Assembly: GCF_023008245.1 (NCBI RefSeq)
Contig: NZ_CP090145.1
Location: 2,914,001-2,978,000, forward strand
DNA: 64,000 nt
Reading direction: 5' to 3'
From: Flavobacterium sediminilitoris
GTDB lineage: Bacteria; Bacteroidota; Bacteroidia; Flavobacteriales; Flavobacteriaceae
Shown: one piece after another, positions 1 to 8,724 of the stretch
How the letters are laid out: each line of letters starts with the position of its first letter
Numbering within the stretch: position 1 is the stretch's first letter
The notes under the pieces: model-generated
Told to the model about the DNA's origin: nothing
Seen by the model: only the letters and a program-made list of their open reading frames with translations
Databases searched by the model: none
Program-made: the position numbers and the translations under genes

Positions 1-255
1 ATATTTTATAATTCTATTTTTTTAATTTTTAATATTGTCTTATTAAGACTCAAATGGATGAAAAAATATCATTAAATATAAGTTATATCTAATTTTTTTT
101 AGAAAATAAATTATAAAAAAGCTTTTTTGGTGTTTTATAATCAGGATGAATGAAATTTTTTAATTTATTAATAATGTTTTGTTAATAATTCTATTATAGA
201 TTTTAATTTTAAAATTCATAAGTTAGCAGTATATAAACAATTAAATATACAAATA

Positions 256-669
256 ATGAAATTTATTGGAAAAGTATTGATGCTTACTGCATTAAGTCTA
301 TTCTTTTCGTGTGAAACAGAAGACAGTGTTCAGGAAATGGCTACAGAAGCTAAAGTAGAAAATCAAAAAGTTGCAAGTAGAGTAGCAAGTTTTGATGTGT
401 ACATTAAATTGGTAGATTGGAGAACAGGTCAGGATGTGCCTGCTAGTACATTACCGGGATATGGTGCTACTAATTTAGCTACAGGAGAAACTTTTTTTGA
501 TTCTCAATATGAGCCAGGTCTTTTCGAAAGTCTTCCAGCAGGAACGTATAGATTTGATGCTCGTGATGGATATTTTGATGGAGCTTCATCTGCGGTTGTA
601 GAAGTTAGTGCTGCTAACGAAACACCAGAAGGATGGGTTGTAGCAACATTAAGATATTGGTCAGAATAA
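256..669 (+). CDS. Small predicted lipoprotein with a beta-rich C-terminal domain
   Basis: 137 residues. The leader ends in the lipobox LFFSC with Cys19, so the protein should be lipid-anchored after SPII cleavage. It has no catalytic motif. Residues from about 47 to the end form a compact aromatic domain (VYIKLVDWRTG, then FESLPAGTYRFDA, ending VVATLRYWSE). The same layout occurs at the C terminus of the secreted protein at 39606-40394 (FTSLEPGNYTFDS ... VVNLVVWCE), so this is probably a shared surface domain. The gene stands alone, on the strand opposite the following cassette genes, and is followed by a strong terminator. Function is unknown. Confidence 0.75.
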   Translation: MKFIGKVLMLTALSLFFSCETEDSVQEMATEAKVENQKVASRVASFDVYIKLVDWRTGQDVPASTLPGYGATNLATGETFFDSQYEPGLFESLPAGTYRFDARDGYFDGASSAVVEVSAANETPEGWVVATLRYWSE

Positions 670-689
670 ATTACAATGCTATAATATTA

Positions 690-722
690 AAAAACCTCGT
701 TTTATATAAAATGAGGTTTTTT
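690..722 (+). terminator. Intrinsic terminator after the lipoprotein gene
   Basis: The hairpin AACCTCGTTTTA / TAAAATGAGGTT is flanked by an A-run and a T-run, so it can work on both strands. It lies 20 bases after the stop of the gene at 256-669. Confidence 0.8.
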
Positions 723-965
723 TATGAATTTCTGTAGTTAATCTTTTTTAAAATTGATGATTATGGAAGTAGTACAGTCTTAGCGTTTGTAGTAGCTACT
801 TGATAACGATCAGTTTATATTCTTCTATTTTTTGCAATAAAGCAGGACAAATTGGCTTATCCATAACCTTTTCTTTGATTAAATTTCTCTAACTGTATTA
901 ACTTTTAGAATTTCTTTTCTGGATAGTTTTTCTAACAAATAGGGTTTGTTATGTATTTATCGTTT
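723..965. other. Gene-poor left edge of the cassette region, with a decayed reading frame
   Basis: No intact gene. On the minus strand, two short frames (about 810-945) can be joined only by frameshift into a peptide ending KIEEYKLIVIK, so a broken gene end is plausible but its family is not recognised. GTTATGTATT at about 949 resembles the far-edge signature of the neighbouring cassette, whose other edge near 2183 reads ATTATGTGTA on the minus strand. This may be the remnant of the last attC-like site. Confidence 0.35.
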
Positions 966-1493
966 TTATAATGAAGTAATTATATGACTATTCATTTTTA
1001 ATTTCCAATTAAACAAGGTCTCTGTTTCTCCAACTTTAATAAAATTATTTCTTTCAAGAACTTTGAATGATGCAGTATTTGTTTTGTCTGTAGAAGCTAG
1101 TATTGATTTTACACTAGACTGTGTTTTAGTCCATTTAATCATACCACTTACGATTTCTGTCATAAATCCTTTGTTCTGAAATTCATCATAAGTACCGTAA
1201 CCAATTTCTATTTCGCCATTTGTATTTGGTTCTCCAATAATACATAAATCTCCTATTATTTTGTTATCTGCTTTTGAAATTGCGGTCCAAAGTGTTGAAT
1301 ATAAAAAGTTTTTAGTTGAGTCTGCTACATTTGGAAGGATTGTTTGTTCAAACGCTTCTTTTAGTTCAGGTGAAATTGCTCTTGTAGTTGTATTTAAGTT
1401 GAGTTCTTCCTCTAATGAATTATCACATTTAGTATATTTTACTAATTGATTATATGTTAATGGTTTTAAAATAAGTCTTTCTGTTTCTATCAT
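966..1493 (-). CDS. GNAT N-acetyltransferase (RimJ/RimL type)
   Basis: About 175 residues. The protein starts MIETERLILKPLT, the usual start of the RimJ/RimL acetyltransferase group. That supports the ATG at 1493 over the TTG at 1517 that would abut the previous stop. The acetyl-CoA loop is visible as QNKGFM, preceded by the beta-strand IEIGYGTYDEF. The family transfers acetyl from acetyl-CoA to an amine; the substrate cannot be told. The gene follows the HD-domain gene by about 25 bases, so the two are probably one cassette or operon. Confidence 0.85.
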   Translation of the reverse strand: MIETERLILKPLTYNQLVKYTKCDNSLEEELNLNTTTRAISPELKEAFEQTILPNVADSTKNFLYSTLWTAISKADNKIIGDLCIIGEPNTNGEIEIGYGTYDEFQNKGFMTEIVSGMIKWTKTQSSVKSILASTDKTNTASFKVLERNNFIKVGETETLFNWKLKMNSHIITSL

Positions 1494-1517
1494 TTGTTTG
1501 GGTTTTTTATAAGTCAA

Positions 1518-2108
1518 TTATTTTTTTAAAATTCCTTTTTCTACACTTTCATTAATTAAATTCTCGGCATAGTTCCAGATGGCTGTTGAACCGTTTTTAA
1601 TTGCCTTCTTCTTATCGTAAACTTTTTGATAAGGGACATTAAATTCTACCCATGTTCCACCATTATTAGAGACGTTTTGTAGCAGTGGTTCAAATCGGTC
1701 CATTGATTTTGCAAATTTTGCTTCATTTGTGATTCCTTCTTCAAATTCTTCCCAAATAGCGATAAATTCTTTTGCTTGTTCTGTGGGTAAAAGTCCGAAA
1801 ATTCGCTTTGCGGCAATGAGTTCTTCTTCTGTATTTGTATGGTTTTTTGTAGTGTCATAAATAAATGTATCACCTGCATCAATTTCTACGATATCGTGGA
1901 TTAGAACCATTTTTACAACTTTAAGTACGTCAATTGGTTTATCAGAATGTTCTGCTAAAACAATTGTCATCATGGCTAAATGCCAACTATGTTCTGCGTC
2001 ATTTTCGCATCTATCACTGTTGAACAATTTAGTTTTACGTTGAATGTATTTTAATTTATCAATTTCTTTGATAAAATTTACTTGTTTTAATAAATTTTCA
2101 ACTTGCAT
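1518..2108 (-). CDS. HD-domain hydrolase, YfbR/HDDC2-like nucleotidase
   Basis: 196 residues. HD-domain metal ligands are visible: His40 in the NDAEHSWH segment, His71-Asp72 in LIHDIVEIDAGDT, and Asp137 in SMDRFEP. This spacing is that of the YfbR/HDDC2 family of 5'-deoxynucleotidases, which remove phosphate from dNMPs using a divalent metal. Substrate is inferred from family only. The gene is first in a two-gene unit with the acetyltransferase. The upstream flank runs into a degenerate attC-like element. Confidence 0.8.
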   Translation of the reverse strand: MQVENLLKQVNFIKEIDKLKYIQRKTKLFNSDRCENDAEHSWHLAMMTIVLAEHSDKPIDVLKVVKMVLIHDIVEIDAGDTFIYDTTKNHTNTEEELIAAKRIFGLLPTEQAKEFIAIWEEFEEGITNEAKFAKSMDRFEPLLQNVSNNGGTWVEFNVPYQKVYDKKKAIKNGSTAIWNYAENLINESVEKGILKK

Positions 2109-2182
2109 TGTTCTATAAATTTTTAATTGTTACTATCATGTTTATTAAAACGACTTGTAGAATTTTAGAAGAAACTTACACA

Positions 2183-2312
2183 TAATGTGCTTGTATAAGA
2201 TTAGCCATCTGATTTAAACACCTAATTTAGCAAATAAAAATGAAATAGAAAATTTGCAAGAACTTTTAGAAGTAGGAGAGAAAAAACTATTATTTATAGC
2301 TTATTGTTGTAC
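2183..2312 (-). repeat. attC-like element, degenerate, after the DinB gene
   Basis: The left edge reads ATAATG (expected C/TAACG) and the right edge is GTTGTAC. The right half, TTTTAGAAGTAGGAGAG then CTATTATTTATAGC, is a diverged version of the type A core and arm seen in better copies. Assigned by similarity, with eroded ends. Confidence 0.55.
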
Positions 2313-2326
2313 ATCGTTTTATATTT

Positions 2327-2794
2327 TTAATCCCATATTTCAGGTCTATTAATTTTCATAGCTCTTAAGTATGAAAGGAATTGTCCTGCGTGAACAGATT
2401 CGTGATATCCAATCCGCAATAAATATTTTCCAAGGATTTTTTTTTCTCCATTTCCAGGATGAATGATTTCAGTTTCGTTTAATTCCTTATCCGAAAATTG
2501 TCTAACACTTTCTAAAAATGTTTTTCTATAAGATTCGGCAAATTCAAGTTCATCAGCAACGCTAATAAATGGTCGATTTTTCCAAGGTGTTTTATAATTA
2601 GTCATATTACCTTTATTAATAATGATATTCCACCCATAATCGGCTTCTAAAACATGTCTAATCATTTCTATCGCGGTCATTGCTTTTTCATCAGGTTTCC
2701 AATTGTAATAATCTTTTGGAAGTCCTGTCCAAAGTTTTATGCTTTTTCTTCTTATTTCTGTAAAATTTAAAATTATAAGTTCGGATTGCGTCAT
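2327..2794 (-). CDS. DinB family protein
   Basis: 155 residues, the full length for a DinB/YfiT four-helix protein. The three-histidine metal site is present: His47 (EMIRHVLEAD), His131 and His135 (YHESVHAGQF). Such proteins are cytoplasmic metal-dependent thiol transferases or isomerases. The thiol partner in Bacteroidota may be bacillithiol, which is an inference only. The gene is a single-gene cassette with its attC-like element 14 bases after the stop. Confidence 0.85.
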   Translation of the reverse strand: MTQSELIILNFTEIRRKSIKLWTGLPKDYYNWKPDEKAMTAIEMIRHVLEADYGWNIIINKGNMTNYKTPWKNRPFISVADELEFAESYRKTFLESVRQFSDKELNETEIIHPGNGEKKILGKYLLRIGYHESVHAGQFLSYLRAMKINRPEIWD

Positions 2795-2965
2795 TTCTTT
2801 TATTTTCTAGAATATTGTTGTTTCACATTACAGGCGAAGTTCTGGTGTTACAAATGGTTTGAGACTAAATTAACCTCATTATTTGTATTTATCAAACTAT
2901 CGAATTCCGTCATAATAGTTGTTAGTAACTCAACTCGTTTTTTGTGTCTTAGTGTTGATGGATAG
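2795..2965. other. Intergenic segment, possible eroded attC-like element
   Basis: Contains CACATTACAGGCGAAG at the left and GTTGATGG at about 2953 on the right. These could be remnants of element edges, but the arms no longer pair convincingly. Confidence 0.25.
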
Positions 2966-3331
2966 CTAAATTTGAATTCCACTTCCTGCAATTATTTTCC
3001 ACGAAGTATCAAATAGTTTCCATACTCGTAAATATCTAAATTTTCCATCGATGATTTGGTCAGCATATTTTGTTTTTAAATGAAAAGTAACTGCAACAGT
3101 GGCAATATTTTCAATTATTTTTATTGTTTGGTCAGTGGCCAAAATGTCATAAACAGTTATAATACCAGAACGATAATTTTCGATGTCCATTTCTTTAGTG
3201 ATTGTTTGTCCTGTGGGGATATTGAAAATTAGGCTGTCATGCAAAAGTTCGTCAAGAATTTTGATGTCTCCAGATATCATTGCTTTTAAAAGTCTGTTTT
3301 CACATTCAATTATTTGCTTCTCTTTTGTCAT
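2966..3331 (-). CDS. NTF2-like (DUF4440/SnoaL-type) small protein
   Basis: 121 residues. The pattern is of an NTF2-like cone fold: an N-terminal helix ENRLLKAMISGDIKILDELLHDSLIF, then strands VAVTFHLKTKY and FRYLRVWKLFDTSWKIIAGSG, the last typical of DUF4440 proteins. No conserved catalytic residue can be assigned, and function in this family ranges from enzymes to ligand binding. It is a single gene between two eroded palindromes. Confidence 0.7.
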   Translation of the reverse strand: MTKEKQIIECENRLLKAMISGDIKILDELLHDSLIFNIPTGQTITKEMDIENYRSGIITVYDILATDQTIKIIENIATVAVTFHLKTKYADQIIDGKFRYLRVWKLFDTSWKIIAGSGIQI

Positions 3332-3427
3332 AATTTATTGTGTTAATTTGTTTAAAATTAATGCCTTGCTAAAACTATATTATGAAAAATTAAGTAGCTT
3401 TATTTCAGGATGAGTCATACTTGTTTA

Positions 3428-3586
3428 TAACGGTTGTGTGTATGAGCAGTATCGGAATAAGAATGTCGAACTTTTTGGTTTAGACTAATGTAAGTTACTT
3501 GCAAATTTCATTCTTTAAATTTAGAAATAATAAATGAATTTGCAAGTAAGGATAAGGAAAGTACAAACTTTTTATTTCGGTTATTT
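3428..3586 (-). repeat. Possible attC-like element, degenerate
   Basis: The left edge is TAACGG and the right edge GTTATTT. The interior holds a perfect inverted repeat TTACTTGCAAATT / AATTTGCAAGTAA. The flanking arms do not clearly pair and the edges do not match the upstream cassette edge, so membership in the family is uncertain. Confidence 0.35.
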
Positions 3587-3598
3587 AAATTAAGTAGG

Positions 3599-4150
3599 CT
3601 ACTTTATATTTAGTTGTTTTAAAAAATTACTTTCTTTTATTATGTTGTTCGCAATAATTATTGCTAATATAAAAAGTGATATAATTCCAGAGATTAGGAT
3701 GTAAATATAAAACCCTTCAGAAAACTCTCGTTTAAAATAGGGCAACAGTTTTGTAAATCCAAAAACATATATAGTAAAACAGATAGGTGTAATTATATAG
3801 TTTATGGTCAATCTTAGTTTGTAATGTCTTTTTAGATATTTTTTAAACGATACATTATCTAATGAAATTAATTGATTTTCTTTTTGATAAAGTGAAGCGA
3901 ATTCTAAAATAATGCGAAAAGTTAGACTAGAAATCATCAATACAAGACCAAAAGTAAAATTATTCCATTGATTATTGATGTTATAAATAGAATAGATTAA
4001 CAATATTAGGACTGTTAATGCCATAACTGTTATTGCTATAAATTGTCCATACCGTTGTTTTTTAGCTTTTTTGATAATGGTTTCAGGAGATACTATGGTG
4101 AAATTACTTTTGTTCTGATTCCATAACTGAGTTAATTTATCATTTTCCAT
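3599..4150 (-). CDS. Membrane protein encoded with an ECF sigma factor
   Basis: 183 residues. A short cytoplasmic N terminus (MENDKLTQLWNQNK) is followed by four hydrophobic segments, near residues 35-55, 62-84, 112-134 and 147-168. The start overlaps the end of the sigma factor gene by 11 bases, so translation is probably coupled. Position and topology suggest it modulates the sigma factor, as an atypical anti-sigma factor would, but no zinc-binding anti-sigma motif is visible. This role is inferred from context only. Confidence 0.65.
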   Translation of the reverse strand: MENDKLTQLWNQNKSNFTIVSPETIIKKAKKQRYGQFIAITVMALTVLILLIYSIYNINNQWNNFTFGLVLMISSLTFRIILEFASLYQKENQLISLDNVSFKKYLKRHYKLRLTINYIITPICFTIYVFGFTKLLPYFKREFSEGFYIYILISGIISLFILAIIIANNIIKESNFLKQLNIK

Positions 4151-4631
4151 TTGTAATACATTTTAAAAGTGATTGTCTAATTCTGTTTAGCCGAGTTCTT
4201 AATGTACCGTGTGTCAAACCTACGGTTTCGGCAATTTCTAATTGAGAAATTTCTTCTAATTCCATTAAAATAATGGTTTTGTTGTTTTGGGTAAGTTGAC
4301 TAATACAATGGTACATTTGTTCTAGTTGTTCTTCCTTTTTTGTGTATTCCGGTTCTGTAGTAGCTGAAACAACCAGTTTATCGCTAATTTGGGTGTGTAG
4401 TTTGGTTTTTCTCAAATCAGCCAAACATATATTGACAGCAATTCTATAAATCCATGTACTTATGGAAGATTTTCCTTTAAAGCTTTTTCTGTGTTGCCAA
4501 ACTTTTATAAAAGTTTCTTGTTGCCACTCTTTTGCCAAATCTTCATTACCAGAGGCATAACCCAAACACAATCGGAATACTTTAGAAGCATGTGCTTCAT
4601 ATATTTCTGTGAATTGTTTTTCTAGGTTCAT
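4140..4631 (-). CDS. ECF-family RNA polymerase sigma factor
   Basis: 163 residues, the normal ECF length. Region 2 is seen as EWQQETFIKVWQHRKSF and STWIYRIAVNICLADLRK, which binds core polymerase and the -10 element. Region 4 is seen as LEEISQLEIAETVGLTHG, an HTH for the -35 element. The gene abuts the upstream hydrolase gene (its stop is 4632-4634) and overlaps the downstream membrane protein gene. This makes a three-gene operon between two attC-like elements, and a sigma factor is unusual cassette cargo. Confidence 0.9.
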   Translation of the reverse strand: MNLEKQFTEIYEAHASKVFRLCLGYASGNEDLAKEWQQETFIKVWQHRKSFKGKSSISTWIYRIAVNICLADLRKTKLHTQISDKLVVSATTEPEYTKKEEQLEQMYHCISQLTQNNKTIILMELEEISQLEIAETVGLTHGTLRTRLNRIRQSLLKCITNGK

Positions 4632-5477
4632 TTAATTTGATGCTAAAATCTTTTGAATTTGTTCTATAAACCATTCTGGTTTGTCGAACATCACAAAGTG
4701 TGCAGTATTATCTGCAATTATCAAATCATATTTTGATAGATTACCATATTGACTTTGATAAGTTTTTGTAACCATTTCTTTTCCAAATGGTTTATCCGCT
4801 GCAATTATTGTTACAGGAATAGAAATATTTTTCAAATCCTCTCTCAAATCTAGTTTAAGATAATCGGTATATCCATAAACATAGGTTTTTCTATCCGCAG
4901 AAATTATCCAGTTTTGAATTTGTTTTTGAATTTCTGGATTTAGGCTCATTCCTTTTGCTATACCCTGAGCCATCTGTTCAAAATCATTCTCATTCATAGA
5001 CAATTGTTGGTTATTAAAAGGGCTGTCATAGGTTAAATTTTCAGGATTAAAATTTGGAATCATAATTGCACCTGCGGCAGGAAGCGCATCTACCAATACA
5101 ATTTTTGATATTTCATTGTTTTCTCTGCTTGCAAGCCATATTGCAATTGTTCCCCCTAAACTATGTCCAATAACAGTTAAATTTGTCAATTGATTTTGTT
5201 TTATATGCTTATCGAGAGCTTCATTTACTTTTGGTAACCAAGGGAAATCTATTGTTTTTTTTCTTCCAAAACCTGCAAGTGTTACCACATGACATTCGTA
5301 ATTGTCTTTTAATTGATTAACTATACTGTCCCAACTTTCACCTGGTACTGTAAAGCCAGGGATTAACATTATAGGCTTACCCTTACCTATAATTTTTACA
5401 TGAATGGGTTGATTATTTTCTTGTGCCTGAGTTGACAGAGAAAAAAGGATTGCTAGGACTAAAAAAATATTTTTCAT
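4632..5477 (-). CDS. Secreted alpha/beta hydrolase
   Basis: 281 residues. Signal peptide: the first 19 residues end STQAQ. The nucleophile elbow is GHSLGG with Ser106, an acid is possibly Asp228 (AADKP), and the catalytic His is His260 (DNTAHFVMFD). PGFTVPGESWD supplies the oxyanion region. This is a complete alpha/beta-fold hydrolase exported to the periplasm or beyond; the ester or amide substrate is unknown. It is the first gene of the operon with the ECF sigma factor and membrane protein. Confidence 0.85.
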   Translation of the reverse strand: MKNIFLVLAILFSLSTQAQENNQPIHVKIIGKGKPIMLIPGFTVPGESWDSIVNQLKDNYECHVVTLAGFGRKKTIDFPWLPKVNEALDKHIKQNQLTNLTVIGHSLGGTIAIWLASRENNEISKIVLVDALPAAGAIMIPNFNPENLTYDSPFNNQQLSMNENDFEQMAQGIAKGMSLNPEIQKQIQNWIISADRKTYVYGYTDYLKLDLREDLKNISIPVTIIAADKPFGKEMVTKTYQSQYGNLSKYDLIIADNTAHFVMFDKPEWFIEQIQKILASN

Positions 5478-5578
5478 AATTTCTATATTTAAATTTAGCT
5501 TTAGATGCAGAAATTATAAAATGTTACATCTCTATCTTTTTTATTTTTTGTCTGCGAAGTTTTTTATCATGGAATACA

Positions 5579-5709
5579 CAACGTTTCTCAGCTATAAGTA
5601 ACGGTGTGGGTTAGCGGTTAATTTTGCAAGTATACACCAAACTGAAAATCCGCAAGGATTTTCAGAAGTAGGTGAGAATAAGCAATTACTTATAACCTTA
5701 TTGTTATAT
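5579..5709 (-). repeat. attC-like element (type A core)
   Basis: Edges are CAACG and GTTATAT. The arms GCTATAAGTAA and TTACTTATAACC pair. The core holds the hairpin TGAAAATCC / GGATTTTCA followed by GAAGTAGGTGAGAA. It lies 17 bases after the stop of the gene at 5726-6289. Confidence 0.7.
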
Positions 5710-5725
5710 AACGTTTTTATTCTGT

Positions 5726-6289
5726 TTAAAATCGGTATCCAATTCTCAAATGTAAATTCGCTGCTGCTTCATTTTCATTTTCAAGAAATCCAGCTTGTTT
5801 AGCAAAAATGTATCTATATCCAATCCCAATTCCTGCTTCATAATTGAAGTGTTTTCCGATGCTTCTTCGTATTCCCCAAGTTGGAATTATTGAAATGTCA
5901 CTTATTACATTTATATTGTCTGTATTTGAAATTACAAACCAGTCTGGATGATAACTTGTTTTCAATGACACAAAATTCCCACTATTTCCGTCGATTTTTT
6001 TTGATTTACTTTCTCTTTTGTTCAGGTTGTAATACCAACGAGGTTCCGCAGTAATTACCGGTGTCATTAAAAAACCTGTTTTATCGTAAAAATCACCGCC
6101 CCAAATTCCGCTGTCAAATCCTATTTCAGTCCGCAATGCTATCGAGTTTGATAATTTCGATTCGTTGTGAACCCAAATTCCAAGAAAACCAGTTTGGATT
6201 CCATAAGTTGATTTTTCTACACTAGAGTTTTGAGCTTTAGCTATAAAAGTCAGCCCGCAAAAGATTAAAGTTAAAAAGATTCTTCTCAT
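5726..6289 (-). CDS. Outer-membrane beta-barrel protein, unknown function
   Basis: 187 residues. The signal peptide ends IAKAQ near residue 20. Alternating hydrophobic and aromatic strands follow (GIQTGFLGIWVHNES, IALRTEIGFDSG, NYEAGIGIGYRYIF), and the protein ends LRIGYRF with the terminal Phe typical of outer-membrane barrels. Its length suggests about eight strands. It is a single-gene cassette bounded by attC-like elements on both sides. Confidence 0.7.
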   Translation of the reverse strand: MRRIFLTLIFCGLTFIAKAQNSSVEKSTYGIQTGFLGIWVHNESKLSNSIALRTEIGFDSGIWGGDFYDKTGFLMTPVITAEPRWYYNLNKRESKSKKIDGNSGNFVSLKTSYHPDWFVISNTDNINVISDISIIPTWGIRRSIGKHFNYEAGIGIGYRYIFAKQAGFLENENEAAANLHLRIGYRF

Positions 6290-6351
6290 TTGGTTTGATT
6301 TTTGTTTTTAAGCTCAATTTTTGTTAAAATGTTTTATAATATTGAAATGTA

Positions 6352-6442
6352 TGACTCGTTGCGGGAAAATCAGCTATGATTTTCTATTGAAAACAAAATA
6401 TAATGAATTGCAAACCGCAATGAGCTATACACGCTGTTATCA
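6352..6442 (-). repeat. Short attC-like element
   Basis: Stem CTCGTTGCGG / CCGCAATGAG with one mismatch, ending GTTATCA. At about 90 bp it is shorter than the others. It is followed after only about 35 bases by the next element, so the cassette between them is essentially empty. Confidence 0.55.
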
Positions 6443-6475
6443 ATACTTATTTTTTCAGTTTTCTTAAATGACTGG

Positions 6476-6602
6476 CAACGTTCCGCGGCTTCACACCGTA
6501 GCGGCAATTTAGCAAAAAATATTATAAAAAAGATGAAATAGGAGTAAACAGAGTATTTTCCAAGAATGATAAACTAGCTATGGCTTGAAACCGCTGTTAC
6601 AG
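6476..6602 (-). repeat. attC-like element of the four-gene cassette
   Basis: Edges are CAACG and GTTACAG. The arms GCGGCTTCACACCGTAGC and GCTATGGCTTGAAACCGC pair with a few mismatches. The far-edge sequence GTTACAGGAAGCC matches GTTACAGGAAACC (minus strand, 10615-10603) at the start of the 4 kb cassette. Confidence 0.75.
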
Positions 6603-6616
6603 GAAGCCTTTATTAT

Positions 6617-7726
6617 CTATGCGAATGAACAATCTCCATCTCCAAAATTCATTCTCACATTACTAAAATCGGTTTTATTAAATTTTTTAGAAATAATAGA
6701 TTGTTTAATTTTTTTGTTTTTGTACAAGAACAAATTTGATTTTTTGAGGTTGTGGCAGATGGCTTCATCATAACAGATTATTTCCCTAGTGTTTTGTGTA
6801 GCGGCCTGTAGTTTTATAATATTTGAAATAGCAGCTGTATTTTTTAAATCATAATATGTAAATAACACTTTTGTGACATAATTTCTTTTCTGCAGAACAA
6901 CAAAACCTATGCAAACATTTTTTTCAATTATCTTAATTAATGAAAATTCAAATTCATTATCATAAATTGAAAATTCGTATTTTATTTTGTTTGTTAGGTT
7001 TATTAATGGTGCCTTTTGTACCCAGTTATATGCTTTTAGCCATTCAAAAAAGGCTTTGCCTTTATTTGAGATGTCATTTTTATTAAATTGATTTATGAGG
7101 CTTAAAGTTTCGTCATCAATAATATTAACATACTCTAAAGATATACCTGTTAGTTTTCCTGAAAGGATTATTTTTTGAAAGTATAACTTTATGTTTATAA
7201 AAAAATTGAAAAAATGATCAATTTGATTAAAAAAAGATGAAAGTCTTTTTGTTTTGGGAAAAAGGGTTGGTATGACAAAAGAAAGATTACTTCTTAAAAC
7301 GGCTTTTATTCCAATGTTTTCTTTTAAAGTTGTAAAATACCCTGATTTATCGTAAACTCTTCTTGCGCTTGGCGTGAACTGTGAAATACCAATTTTACCA
7401 TTATTTTCTGAATACATGGCATTTAAGATTTCACGACCAATTCCCGTACCTTTCGTCTTTGGGTGTACCCACCAGGTTGATAACCAACCAATTTTTTCTA
7501 AACGATTGTTGATGTTTATTTTATCCATGAACAGGCCCATGTAGCCCACTAATTCATTATTTAAATAAGATAGTATTAACACTATATCATTGTCTTCAAG
7601 ATTTGGATTTTTATGATGCGCATACAGCCGATGCTTACTAATCGGTAAAAAGGAATGGTTCCAGAACTGATTATCTGACAATAGTTCTGGAATGTCTTTT
7701 TTATTAATTTTTTTTATTTCAATCAT
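6617..7726 (-). CDS. GNAT-fold acyltransferase, long form
   Basis: 369 residues. The N-terminal 150 residues are a GNAT domain: ELVGYMGLF, WLSTWWVHPKTKGTGIGREI with the acetyl-CoA loop, and SARRVYDKSGYF. The C-terminal half looks like a second, diverged GNAT-like lobe, as in FemAB-type or sugar acyltransferases, but without a decisive motif. The start overlaps the stop of the upstream deacetylase gene (TAATG at 7724-7728). With that gene it may act on a cell-surface glycan. The gene is last in its cassette. Confidence 0.7.
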   Translation of the reverse strand: MIEIKKINKKDIPELLSDNQFWNHSFLPISKHRLYAHHKNPNLEDNDIVLILSYLNNELVGYMGLFMDKININNRLEKIGWLSTWWVHPKTKGTGIGREILNAMYSENNGKIGISQFTPSARRVYDKSGYFTTLKENIGIKAVLRSNLSFVIPTLFPKTKRLSSFFNQIDHFFNFFINIKLYFQKIILSGKLTGISLEYVNIIDDETLSLINQFNKNDISNKGKAFFEWLKAYNWVQKAPLINLTNKIKYEFSIYDNEFEFSLIKIIEKNVCIGFVVLQKRNYVTKVLFTYYDLKNTAAISNIIKLQAATQNTREIICYDEAICHNLKKSNLFLYKNKKIKQSIISKKFNKTDFSNVRMNFGDGDCSFA

Positions 7727-8718
7727 TATCTTTTAATGTTGTATTTACCAATAAATTTATTGAAAAATTTATATAAGTTTTCTGTAACAATTTGTTTTTC
7801 TACTTGTTTTGTGGGATTTTCCAAAGAAAACCTTTGAATTATCCTTTTATCAATATCTTTTTTTAAACCCGAATTCCCAAATATCCTTATCGTATTGTCA
7901 TACTCAAATAATTCGTTTAATAATTTTTTTGAAATTGATTTGTCTGAAAAAGGAAATGCAAAAAAAGAGTAGTCAATTTTGAAATTTTCCTTAAGCCAAT
8001 CAATAGAATTGATTATTTCTTTTTTTTGTTCCTCGTGTGTTAATTGATTTAACGGTGGATGTGTCATTGTATGGCCACCAAAATAAAAACCGTCATTGAT
8101 CATTTCCTGTATTTGTTCTTTTGTAACGTAGGGTTTGTGCTCTTTTAGAAATGTTTTGATTTCAATAGTTAACAGCTCTAAAATTTCATTTACTTTTTCT
8201 CTTTCTGAAAATTTGATGTTGATGAATTTTTGTTTGAATTCTTCGATAGTTGTATACTCAATAGATAAAATTTGGCTTATTTGGTCTACTACTGATTTTT
8301 CAAAATTATTTTTCTTTAGATGTGAAATGATGATACTGATATAATGTTTGTATAATCCTTCGTTATTGTCTACAAAATTTGGGTTGATAAAGAATATTGC
8401 TGTAAGGTTATTCTTTTTTAGGATTGGGTAAATGACAGAATAAATTTCCTCTAAACCATCATCGAATGATATTAAAAAATTATTTTCAAGCTTTTTATTT
8501 TCTAATAAATCATTAGGGCTTATAGGTTTATAATTTGCAGTTAAAACATTTATATCATTTAAAAATTGTTTGCTATTTTTAAATTCGTATAAGTTTTCTA
8601 TGTGTGGAACTTGATTATCTCTTACTAAGTGATAGTAAGGAAAAATAGATTGTTTTTTAAATGTTGACAAAAATCCTTTTTTTGATACTTTATACAAAGC
8701 GTTCTTAACTATTCCCAT
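7726..8718 (-). CDS. Polysaccharide deacetylase (NodB-fold)
   Basis: 330 residues. NodB motif 1 is SFDDG with Asp86 and Asp87. Motif 2 is GGHTMTHP with His216 and His220, giving the Asp-His-His metal site. FAFPF is the later motif. The family removes N-acetyl groups from surface glycans or peptidoglycan. No signal peptide is obvious. It has an insertion of about 90 residues between motifs 1 and 2, seen in some exopolysaccharide-cluster enzymes. It is translationally coupled to the acyltransferase gene downstream. Confidence 0.85.
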   Translation of the reverse strand: MGIVKNALYKVSKKGFLSTFKKQSIFPYYHLVRDNQVPHIENLYEFKNSKQFLNDINVLTANYKPISPNDLLENKKLENNFLISFDDGLEEIYSVIYPILKKNNLTAIFFINPNFVDNNEGLYKHYISIIISHLKKNNFEKSVVDQISQILSIEYTTIEEFKQKFINIKFSEREKVNEILELLTIEIKTFLKEHKPYVTKEQIQEMINDGFYFGGHTMTHPPLNQLTHEEQKKEIINSIDWLKENFKIDYSFFAFPFSDKSISKKLLNELFEYDNTIRIFGNSGLKKDIDKRIIQRFSLENPTKQVEKQIVTENLYKFFNKFIGKYNIKR

Positions 8719-8724
8719 AATATA